Both the position numbers and the translations under genes were made by a program. A model generated the notes under the pieces. It saw nothing but the letters and a program-made list of their open reading frames with translations. It did not search any database and was not told the DNA's origin. DNA of 64,000 bases from Thraustochytrium sp. TN22 (taxonomy: Eukaryota; Sar; Bigyra; Thraustochytrida; Thraustochytriidae): contig JABLUY010000020.1 in assembly GCA_013306675.1 (NCBI GenBank), positions 124,001 through 188,000 of the forward strand, given 5' to 3'. Each line of letters starts with the position of its first letter. Position 1 is the stretch's first letter. Positions 9,143 to 17,378 of this stretch are shown piece after piece.

Positions 9143-10211
9143 CTTCCCCTCCAAGGCGCGGCGAGCCTCGCCCACCGCTGCCCCGGGCCTCCTGCCGCAC
9201 GCCGCTCCGCCCGCGCCGCAAGCCGCGCCGCCGACCCGCCGCGCCGCCGCGCCGCGCCGCGCTCCCGATCTGTCGCCGCCGCTGCCGCTGCCTCTGCCGC
9301 TGCTGGGCGCGCCACTGCCACCGGCCGGCTCGCTCTCGCAGTGGCGCTGTCGCGGTGGTCAGTCAGCCATTCAGTCGGCCAGTAGCGTCTAAAGCCAACC
9401 TCAACTTCGCACAAGTTGGTTGACGGAATAACCGCGCGCAGCCGCTGCACTGCAGCGTGCTGCACGCCGAGGGCCAATGCCGGCCGGGCGCGCTCTGCGC
9501 TTAGGCCAGGGCCGCCGTCCGGCGCCGGCCACGATTCCAAGGCGCGCTCACTGTCAGCGCTGCGCAGTTGCTGCGCTGCCTGCGAATCTCTGGCGACGGC
9601 GGGCAATTCGCAGCGGCCGACACCGGCAGAGGACGGCACGCCAGCCAGCTATAACTTAGCTGCTGGGCGGGGCAAGCTCAGCCTGAGCAGACGCGGCAGA
9701 AAGCCTGACTCAGGCTCGGCAGCACGGCGGCCGATGCTGTCAGTTGTCAACTCGTCAGCCACACATGTCAATGCCGTGCAGTGCCGCGACCAGCCAGGCC
9801 AACTTGACTGACAGTGAGTCAGAGCTTTTTGGCGGCGTCACGGTGGCCACACGCACGGTTGGCGGTTGTGGACGGGTGGGGTTTTCGTGAACGAGGCAAG
9901 CCTCGAACCGTGGCCGCTCGCTCTCACTGTCAATCCGTGGCACCACTCCAGGCCGCTCGCTTGCTTTCGAGGACGAGCGAAGCCCTCCACAGCGGCAGCA
10001 CAGCGGTGGTGCATTGCGTTTTGCACTGTAGAGAAGTGGTAGCGTAGGCCTTAGTAGTAGCAGGCCGCAGGCAGCTAGGTGGGTCGTCTTGAACCCGGCA
10101 GTCCAGCGATCTGCCCGCCGGTGCGTAAAGATCGTGCCACTGAGCGCCCCTTCGCCAACCGTTCACCGGGCCTACATTGGCTTGGCACGCCGTTTTAAAA
10201 GCATCGGCATC

Positions 10212-10281
<70 letters not shown>

Positions 10282-10393
10282 GCGGCAGCAGCCGGGCCCG
10301 GTCGATGACCTATTCTTGGCTCTTGAACTCTGCGGAAACTAACTAACTGTAAGATAGGCTACCCTGCTGATACCAACCATGGTACGCAAAGAT
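9143..10393. other. Intergenic region with CAG microsatellite
   Basis: The region holds the promoter of the pyrophosphatase gene (its left end) and the 3' flank of the APMAP-like gene. The only clear structure is a CAG tract at 10213-10280. Open frames on both strands have no recognisable domain. Confidence 0.6.
10213..10280. repeat. (CAG)n trinucleotide tract, about 22 units
   Basis: An almost pure CAG/AGC run in non-coding DNA 114 bases downstream (3') of the APMAP-like gene. Confidence 0.95.
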
Positions 10394-11557
10394 TCAGGCT
10401 GCAAAGGGCATCTTGGACCATGGCACACGGACGAGGAAGCTGTTGCGCCAGTTGCCAATGTAAAGCCAGTCGCCAACGAGCACAACCTCCGAGGCGTGGC
10501 CAGTGCTGCCGGTGGGGTCCTGAGCGGTGCTGAGGATGGACTTGGTGTCGTCGAGGTCGAGCTGCAACAGAAAGGTGTGCTTGGGCACGAGGCCGGTAAT
10601 AAGGTTTTGGTTGTAGTTGACAGCGGCCACCAAAAATTCGCGCACGAGCGGGTACGGAGCCAGCGCATCTGGGAGCGAAAAAGGCGCCATGCGACGACTG
10701 CCGCAGGCCAACAAGTACGAACGGCCATCCGTGGGATGACGCACGATGTTGTCGGCAATGCAGGGCAGGTTGTCGAAGGCGATCTCGAGCGTCTCGGAGG
10801 CACGGTCCCACTCGTAGATGCGCGGGCTAGAGACGAAGTAGACCCGCTTGCGGTCGTGCGAGAGCGTGACGCCATTCGTCATGAGGACGTCATCAACCAG
10901 CACGCGCTTCACGCCAGTGGAGCGGGACAGGTGCAGCAGACGACCCGTGGGCCGCGTGGCCATCACCTCGAGCACGATGCGGTTGCGCCCCCAGCGCGGG
11001 CTGGTCTCGGTGAAGAAAATGTCGTCGCCGTCCATGTCCACCGCGTTAGCAAGCTTGGATCCAGACGAGAGCCGCGTAACCTCGCGCGTGCTCAGGTCAA
11101 TGCTCAGCAGCCCCGAGTAGGACTCCACGACAATCAGCGCATTCGAGTCCGCGTCCAAGAGCATGCCGAGCGGGCGCCCGCACTGCGGCTCCAGCGCCGG
11201 GTCATACGCCGCGTACTCCTTGACCTGCGCCGCGGGTAGGTCCGCGCAGCTCGCATTCAGCCAGAGGAAGCTTTCGCGCGTGTCCGGATCCTTGAAGCGA
11301 ATGATCTCGCCGCTCATGAGCCCCGTATACACCCATCCGGAGCGCTCATCCACCGCGAACGACTCGGGCCCCAAAACCGCGCCCTCAAACACGCGCTCCC
11401 CTAGCTCGAGCAGCAGCTCGTTGCGCTCCAGCGTCGGCAGCGGCGTCGGCGGTGTCCATGCAACGGCGCCTAGCCCGCCCTCACGCCACGCCGCGCTGCC
11501 TGCCGCCGCCGCCGCAGCTACCGCCACCAGCGCCGCCGCCCACAAAGCAGCAGCCAT
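10394..11557 (-). CDS. Strictosidine synthase-like / APMAP-family beta-propeller protein
   Basis: The 387-residue protein begins with a hydrophobic Ala-rich segment (residues 1-22), a signal peptide or signal anchor. The rest matches the six-bladed propeller of strictosidine-synthase-like proteins: SFAVDERSGWVYTG near the start, then NAVDMDGDDIFFTETSPRWG. The family's hallmark segment follows as RPTGRLLHL, then VLMTNGVTLS and a DNLPCIADNI motif close to the family consensus DNLPGxPDNI. Family members sit in the ER or plasma membrane facing the lumen or outside, and some have arylesterase activity. True strictosidine synthesis is not implied. The open frame continues to 11707, but that codon is GTG. 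The first in-frame ATG is at 11557 and directly precedes the signal segment. It is divergent from PDR-1. Confidence 0.88.
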   Translation of the reverse strand: MAAALWAAALVAVAAAAAAGSAAWREGGLGAVAWTPPTPLPTLERNELLLELGERVFEGAVLGPESFAVDERSGWVYTGLMSGEIIRFKDPDTRESFLWLNASCADLPAAQVKEYAAYDPALEPQCGRPLGMLLDADSNALIVVESYSGLLSIDLSTREVTRLSSGSKLANAVDMDGDDIFFTETSPRWGRNRIVLEVMATRPTGRLLHLSRSTGVKRVLVDDVLMTNGVTLSHDRKRVYFVSSPRIYEWDRASETLEIAFDNLPCIADNIVRHPTDGRSYLLACGSRRMAPFSLPDALAPYPLVREFLVAAVNYNQNLITGLVPKHTFLLQLDLDDTKSILSTAQDPTGSTGHASEVVLVGDWLYIGNWRNSFLVRVPWSKMPFAA

Positions 11558-12634
11558 CTCAGCACGCCGCGCCCGACGCCCGCCACGTCCTTCTCCGCCT
11601 TTGCCACGACCACGGTGATCAGAGTATCCTAACCAGTACCTCTTGCCACTCTTGATGGGCCACTGCAGCTCACCGGGGGTGCGCGCAAATGTCCGCGCCG
11701 AAGTCACCAGGCCTGGGTCACGCCATGCTGCGTCCGCCCCGCCCGCCGCCCCGCGTCAGCTCCAGGGCGGACGCAGCGCACAATGATGACGCTCTCGCGC
11801 TCATGGCGGCTCATCATGATGGCGGGCGTCAGAGGTTCTCTGTGCTGCCAGTGGCTGGCTGCCAGTCACAGCCCGCCGAGGCCGCGGCCCGTGCTGGGTC
11901 GGAGCCAGTGAACCGCCGCCGCCGCGCTAGCCGGCTGGCCGTCGGAGCCGCCGGACCGCCGCCACCGCCGCCCGCCACCGGGCCGTCGTTCTAAGCTTAG
12001 GCCTAGCTCAGAGGATGCCTTCTCTGGCCGCCCCGAGGAACCTCTCGCTCTCCCAGCAGCCTCTCTGTGGCTGACCTCAGCTGTCATCGGCGGCGGGGCG
12101 CTGCATGGGCGTTGCGCTGGCTGCGGTCTCGGTTTCCGGCGAGCTAGGCCTAGGCTAGCTCAGCTCCCGGTGGACGACAGCCCCCACTGCAGTGGCCATT
12201 GGACCTGGTGAAGGCGGAGCAGGAAGCCTGGTGAGGCGAGGCGAGGCCCTGTGAGTCACGTTGTTAGTTACTTCGTCGCGTTTCTACTAACTTGCAGTGG
12301 GTGGTGTCCAATTTTTGTCTTTTCTTCTCGGAGACCTCTGGTTGTCCCGGCTTCGATTTGTTCTCTCGAGGTTGGGAGCTGCAAGTCACAAGTTCGGCGC
12401 GTCGACGAGGACGAAGGCTTCGATAGTCGCCGCGTACGCAGCTGCCGCTGGTCAAAGGCGGACTCCCGTTGGGCAGAGGCTGGCCAGCAGGCTGGCGCGC
12501 GGCAGAACGTCGAAGCGACCCCGGCGGAGCCTGAGCGAGGAGGGAAAGGTGCTGGAGGGTCCAGCAGAACGGCGCGGCAGACCTCGAACGAGCAGGCGAG
12601 AGCGACAAGGAACGACCTCGCGACCCAAGTCAGG
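11558..12634. promoter_or_regulatory. Divergent promoter region of APMAP-like gene and PDR-1
   Basis: About 1.1 kb with no supported gene. It holds two palindromic TAGGCCTA elements: TAGGCCTAGC at 11998-12007 and GCTAGGCCTAGGCTAGCT at 12143-12160. The open frame of PDR-1 runs upstream to 12251 but starts at GTG and has no family similarity there, so I treat it as leader. Confidence 0.45.
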
Positions 12635-15600
12635 ATGCTGGGCGACGGTGAGGAACACCTCGAGGACGTAGAGCTGGCGCAGGAGGAGGGCGGTGTGCCG
12701 AAGGAGTCAAGCAAGAAGGATCTCGACGCGGCGGAGCAGCCTCAGCAGGATGCGCAACGCGAGATGACCGCCGTGCAGGTGGCGGACCTCGTGTCGCGCG
12801 TGCGGTCCGGCGAGCACTGGCCGGTGCACCTGGGCTTCCGCAACATCAACTACACGGTGAGCGTGCCCAAGGCGGACGTGGGCATCGCCACGGTGGCGTC
12901 GACCCTGTACAAGATTCTGGAGCCGCTGGTCAAAGCGGCGCGTTGCGGCGCGAGCGACCGCGTGGACCTGCCCATTTTACAGGATGTCTCGGGCGCCTTT
13001 GAAGCCGGCAAGTCGACGCTGGTGCTGGGCCCGCCCGGCTGTGGCGTGACGACTCTTTTCAAGGTGCTGTCCGGGCGCGCCCTGGAGGGCCGCCACATCA
13101 CGCTCGAGGGCGACGTGCTGTACTCGGGCTTCGAGGCAGACGACCTCCTCGTGCGCAAGCTGTCGGGCTACGTGGACCAGGTTGACGAGCACACGGCCGT
13201 GCTCTCGGTCCGTGAGACTCTCGAGTTCGCCTACGCGTGCTTCGGCGGTGCGGAGATGGGCCGGAAGCTGACGGCCACGTCCGCCGCGGACAGCGAGAAG
13301 ACGGCTACCGGCCGTGAGCGCGACGCCGTGGAAAAGCACCTGGTGGACTACCCGGGCTTCATCGTCGACAATCTTGCGCTGACGAACGCCGCCGACACGG
13401 TGGTTGGCAACGACATGCTACGCGGCGTATCTGGCGGCGAGAAGAAGCGCGTCACCTCTGCGGAGATGCTCATGGCGCGTCGCCCGCTGGTCTTCTACGA
13501 TCAAATCTCAACCGGCCTCGACAGCGCCGCCACCTTCGACATCTGCCGTCGCATCGTGGGCGTGGCCAAGAAGCTGGAGCAGACGCCCGTCGTGGCGCTC
13601 CTGCAGCCGCCCCCGGAGACCTACAACCTCTTCGATGACATTATGATCCTGGCGCGCGGCCACGTCGTCTACCACGGCGCGCGCGAGAACGTGCTGCCCT
13701 ACTTTGAGAGCATCGGCTTCGCGTGTCCGCACGACCGCGACATCGCGGACTTCATCCAGGAGGTCACCACGGACGCGCGGAGGCGCTACCAGACGCGGCC
13801 AGACGCGCCAAGCGACGAGGCGGCCATGGCGGCGGCCTGGCGCGCCTCGTCCTACGCGAAGCCGCAGCAGGACGCCATCGAGCGCCGCTGCGACCCGGCC
13901 AACAAGGTCGACTCGGCCCTCCGCCGCGAGATTTTCTCGCGCGACTCGCCCGTGTACGCCACGTCCTTCTGCGAGGATCTCTCGCTCCTCATGAAGCGCC
14001 AGTGGCAGCTCGTGATGCGCGACCCGGCCTTCATCAAAGCGCGCATCTTCCAGTCCATCCTCATGGGCGTGGTCATCGGCGTTATCTTCTTGAACATCGA
14101 CCCGAACCTGCCCACCGACGAGACCGCCACGGACTACACCCCGATCACGCAGCGCTATGGTGTCCTCTTCGTCGCGATGCTGCAATGCGCGCTGGCCGGC
14201 ATGGCGCAGGTACCCATCGTGCTCGAGCAGCGCCCAGTCTACTACAAGCAGAGCGGCAGCTACTTCTTTCGCACCATCAACTACGTCGTTGCCGAGACTC
14301 TCACGGTCATCCCCATTGCGGTTCTCGAGTCGATCCTGCTGGGCTCGCTCATCTTCTGGATTTCCGCGCTCGTACCGTGGGGTGCTGACTCGCAGACCGG
14401 CGAGTCCGACGTCGCGGCGCGCTTCTTCATGTTCCTCGTCGTGCTCATCGTCATCAACGTCTCCTTCTCTGCCTACGTGCGCTTCCTCGCGGCGGTCTCA
14501 CCTTCGGCGGCCATTGGCCAAGTCCTCGCTGGCCTCTCTATCTCTGCCTGCATCCTCTTCTCGGGCTACATCATCACGAGCGATGTCATGCCGGTCTGGT
14601 TCGCCTGGATCGCGCAACTCTCGCCGCTGCACTGGGCCTTCCGCGCCGCTGTCCTGGCCGTCTTCAAGTCTTCCGCCTTCACGCCGGCGCAGCAGCAGAT
14701 CGCGCTCGGGCTCTTCTCCTTCTCCGACAACGATGACTACTATTGGTCGGCCATCGTCCTGCTCGTCGGGTATCTCCTGGTGGACATGCTGCTGAGCTTC
14801 GTGGCTTACAAGTTTGTGCGCTACGAGGGCAGTGGCGGCCGTCAGACCAAGGTGAGCCCCGGCGCTGAGGATACGCACAACCCGGACGTGGCCGAGGTCG
14901 AGCGCCTAGTCTCTGGCATGCGCACGGCGAGCTCTATCGCGCCTGACGCCGTCTCCGGTAGCGGCGTGCTGGACGGCGCCAAGGCAGACCAGTCCGAGGC
15001 TGTCCAGCTCCGCATCGAGACCTCGCTTCGCGATGAGGCCTTCACGCCTGTTGATCTCGTCTTCCGCGACCTCTGGTACTCCGTGCCGGGCCCCAAGGCG
15101 AAGCGCGGCGAGTACAACCTGGACCTGCTCAAGGGCATCACGGGCTACGCCGAGGCCGGCACGCTCACCGCGCTCATGGGCTCCTCGGGCGCCGGCAAGT
15201 CCACACTGCTGGATGTCCTCGCGCTGCGCAAGACCAGCGGCAAGATCACCGGTGAGGTGCTCGTCAATGGCCGCCCGCAGGACAAGGTGACGTTCTCGCG
15301 AATCGTCGGCTACGTCGAGCAGAACGACATCCACAGCATCACCGCCACGGTCGAGGAGGCCCTCGTCTTCTCGGCCATGCTGCGTCAGCCCAAGGAGGTC
15401 TCGCGCGCGTCCAAGCTCAAGTTCGTCGAGAGTGTCATCAATACTCTGCAGCTCGAGCCGATTCGCGACTTTCAGATTGGCTTCAAGACCGAAGGCGGCC
15501 TCAGCACGGAGCAGGCCAAGCGCCTCACCATCGGCGTCGAGCTTGCCGCCAACCCGGCCATCATCTTCGCGGATGAGCCCACCTCCGGCCTCGACGCCAC

Positions 15601-16876
15601 TTCGGCCCGCGTCGTCATGGACGGTCTGGAGCGCATCGCGCGAGCTGGCCGCACCGTCATCTGCACCATCCACCAGCCGTCCAAGGACATCTTCACCAAG
15701 TTCGACCGTCTCCTGCTGCTCAAGCGCGGCGGCCACATGGTCTACTTCGGCGACCTCGGGAGCGACTCCAAGCCGCTGCTTGACTACCTGTACGCCATTC
15801 CTGGCACGCCGCAAATGCCCAATGCGCGCTACAACCCGGCCACCTACATGCTTGAGGCAATCGGCTCGAGCGCCTCGTCTTCCTCGACGGCGGACTACGC
15901 GGAGGAGTACAAGAAGAGCTCTCTGCGCGAGAGCAACGATCGCCGCATCGCTGAGCTTGTCAAGAGCAACAATGAGCAACGCCCAGAGATCCACTTTGAC
16001 GGCGCGTTCGCCAGCGACTTCAACACGCAGCTCGAACAGCTCTTTTTGCGCTGGGCGCGCGTCTACTGGCGCTCGCCGAGCTACAACACGACCCGCTTCA
16101 TCATCGCCGTCTTCATCTCCCTCTTCTTTGGCTTCAGCTTCTACGACTCGGGCTCTGACATCAGCACGACACAGGACGTGCAGTCTTTCGTCGGCGTCTC
16201 CTTCATGGCTGCCATCTTCAACGGCGTCATTGCCCTCAACACCGCCATCCCCACCATCATGCGCGAGCGCGCCGCATTTTACCGCGAGCGCGCCGCTTCC
16301 TCCTACGGCATCGCGCCCATGGTCATCGCCAGCACCTTCTGGGAGATTGTCTACACCCTCGCGGCCGGCACTGTCTTCGCCTGCATGTTCTACTTCATCG
16401 TGCGCCTCTATGTGGATGTCGCCGCCTTCTTCACCTGGTGGGGCGTCTACATGCTGGCCATGCTCACGCTCACCTTCCTCGGCCATCTCTTTTCCGTCAT
16501 TGCGCCAAATGAACAGGTCGCCTCCATCTTTGGCGCCATCTACTTCTCCTTCTCCTCCGTCACCTCCGGCCTCATGATCGCAGTGAGCCAGATCGGCTGG
16601 TGGCTGCGCTGGTGCAGCTACCTCAACGTCCTCAACTATACGTTGCGCGCTCTCGTCGTCTCGCAGCTCTCCTGCATGGAGGGCACCTCCGCGGACGCCC
16701 CGGGCTGCAGCGAGCTCAACACGGGCAACATGAATGCCTGGGACTACGTGCAGACCACCTTCGGCTACGCTCCTGATGACTGGACCTATTCCGTCGGCGC
16801 TCTCGTCGCCTTTCTCGTTGGCATCCGCGCCCTCACCATCCTGGCTTACATGAAGGTCAACTTCATGAGCCGCTAA
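12635..16876 (+). CDS. PDR-1: full-size ABCG/PDR multidrug transporter
   Basis: The 1413-residue protein has the PDR order NBD1-TMD1-NBD2-TMD2 and should export hydrophobic compounds across the plasma membrane. NBD1: Walker A GPPGCGVTT at 132-140 with Val138 where Lys is expected, signature VSGGEKKR at 265-272, Walker B FYDQ with Gln290 in place of Glu, and LLQPPPE with Leu323 for the H-loop His. NBD2 is intact: GSSGAGKST (Lys855), signature LSTEQ, DEP (Asp980, Glu981), His1013. TMD1 has PVYYKQSGSYFFR and TMD2 has FYRERAASSYG, both PDR family marks. An outer loop near the C-terminus has the Cys pair SCMEG...PGCSE. The start at MLGDGEE agrees with the paralogues; the open frame upstream begins at GTG. 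No introns. It is convergent with PDR-2, 502 bases away. Confidence 0.95.
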   Translation: MLGDGEEHLEDVELAQEEGGVPKESSKKDLDAAEQPQQDAQREMTAVQVADLVSRVRSGEHWPVHLGFRNINYTVSVPKADVGIATVASTLYKILEPLVKAARCGASDRVDLPILQDVSGAFEAGKSTLVLGPPGCGVTTLFKVLSGRALEGRHITLEGDVLYSGFEADDLLVRKLSGYVDQVDEHTAVLSVRETLEFAYACFGGAEMGRKLTATSAADSEKTATGRERDAVEKHLVDYPGFIVDNLALTNAADTVVGNDMLRGVSGGEKKRVTSAEMLMARRPLVFYDQISTGLDSAATFDICRRIVGVAKKLEQTPVVALLQPPPETYNLFDDIMILARGHVVYHGARENVLPYFESIGFACPHDRDIADFIQEVTTDARRRYQTRPDAPSDEAAMAAAWRASSYAKPQQDAIERRCDPANKVDSALRREIFSRDSPVYATSFCEDLSLLMKRQWQLVMRDPAFIKARIFQSILMGVVIGVIFLNIDPNLPTDETATDYTPITQRYGVLFVAMLQCALAGMAQVPIVLEQRPVYYKQSGSYFFRTINYVVAETLTVIPIAVLESILLGSLIFWISALVPWGADSQTGESDVAARFFMFLVVLIVINVSFSAYVRFLAAVSPSAAIGQVLAGLSISACILFSGYIITSDVMPVWFAWIAQLSPLHWAFRAAVLAVFKSSAFTPAQQQIALGLFSFSDNDDYYWSAIVLLVGYLLVDMLLSFVAYKFVRYEGSGGRQTKVSPGAEDTHNPDVAEVERLVSGMRTASSIAPDAVSGSGVLDGAKADQSEAVQLRIETSLRDEAFTPVDLVFRDLWYSVPGPKAKRGEYNLDLLKGITGYAEAGTLTALMGSSGAGKSTLLDVLALRKTSGKITGEVLVNGRPQDKVTFSRIVGYVEQNDIHSITATVEEALVFSAMLRQPKEVSRASKLKFVESVINTLQLEPIRDFQIGFKTEGGLSTEQAKRLTIGVELAANPAIIFADEPTSGLDATSARVVMDGLERIARAGRTVICTIHQPSKDIFTKFDRLLLLKRGGHMVYFGDLGSDSKPLLDYLYAIPGTPQMPNARYNPATYMLEAIGSSASSSSTADYAEEYKKSSLRESNDRRIAELVKSNNEQRPEIHFDGAFASDFNTQLEQLFLRWARVYWRSPSYNTTRFIIAVFISLFFGFSFYDSGSDISTTQDVQSFVGVSFMAAIFNGVIALNTAIPTIMRERAAFYRERAASSYGIAPMVIASTFWEIVYTLAAGTVFACMFYFIVRLYVDVAAFFTWWGVYMLAMLTLTFLGHLFSVIAPNEQVASIFGAIYFSFSSVTSGLMIAVSQIGWWLRWCSYLNVLNYTLRALVVSQLSCMEGTSADAPGCSELNTGNMNAWDYVQTTFGYAPDDWTYSVGALVAFLVGIRALTILAYMKVNFMSR

Positions 16877-17378
16877 CCAAGCGAACGAATGAACGATTGT
16901 TGTACCACAAGTTTGAAAAAATGCCGCGTGAGATCGTGGTCAACACGAGTTGTCTTGTCTGACACATGTCCAAAAAAAGTTGCGCAATACCGTCGGACGC
17001 AGGTGATGTACCCAATGTCCCAACATGGGGCTTCCAGAACGTTATTTTACCTGCGTCCGACAGACACTGCAACGTTTCTGGGGACAAGTGTCAGACAAAT
17101 CATGTCGACATCATCTACAGCTCAAGAAGCGCGCCATCGACTTAACCACACTAGGCCACGACGTCAGGAGAGATCTTGGGACGTGTGAGTGCTATGTCGA
17201 CCACCGCGCAGTCTCCGACCTTGCGTCCAACATGCGCCAAAACCGGAAGTTTCATCACCTCCCTTGAAATCAGCATCGATGCCGTGCGAAACAAGTTCAT
17301 CAGATCCAGATGAGTTCCAGTGGCAGCACCACACTTCCAGCGGTGAACTTCCAGTCAAAAATGCGTTTTCGTGGTTAC
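16877..17378. other. Convergent 3' spacer between PDR-1 and PDR-2
   Basis: This 502-base spacer is less GC-rich than its surroundings and contains a 144-base foldback (16955-17098). I see no gene in it. Confidence 0.6.
16955..17098. repeat. Foldback: 50-base imperfect inverted repeat with 44-base loop
   Basis: Arms lie at 16955-17004 and 17049-17098, both exactly 50 bases. The outer 17 bases match with one mismatch (TTGTCTGACAC, then TGTCC) and the inner 13 match perfectly (GTCGGACGCAGGT). The middle of each arm diverges apart from a shared GTTGC. It could be a small MITE-like element or a two-way 3'-end hairpin. No transposase is present. Confidence 0.75.

Noticed and set aside
6809-9385. 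858-residue open frame antisense to the pyrophosphatase
   Set aside because: Composition is Gly/Asp/His/Arg-rich and repetitive, with no family match; the opposite strand encodes a clear pyrophosphatase.
12251-12634. 128-residue N-terminal extension of PDR-1
   Set aside because: It starts at GTG, has no counterpart in paralogues, and the MLGD start at 12635 agrees with the other six genes.
13005-13020. GKST in NBD1 of PDR-1 as a second Walker A
   Set aside because: The true P-loop follows the TLVLG strand as GPPGCGVTT. GKST lies before the strand, and PDR-4 has GRST and PDR-3 GKAT there, so it is not conserved.
16955-17098. Autonomous transposon or virus-derived element
   Set aside because: Only a short foldback is present. 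I saw no transposase, integrase, reverse transcriptase, capsid or long terminal repeats anywhere in the window.
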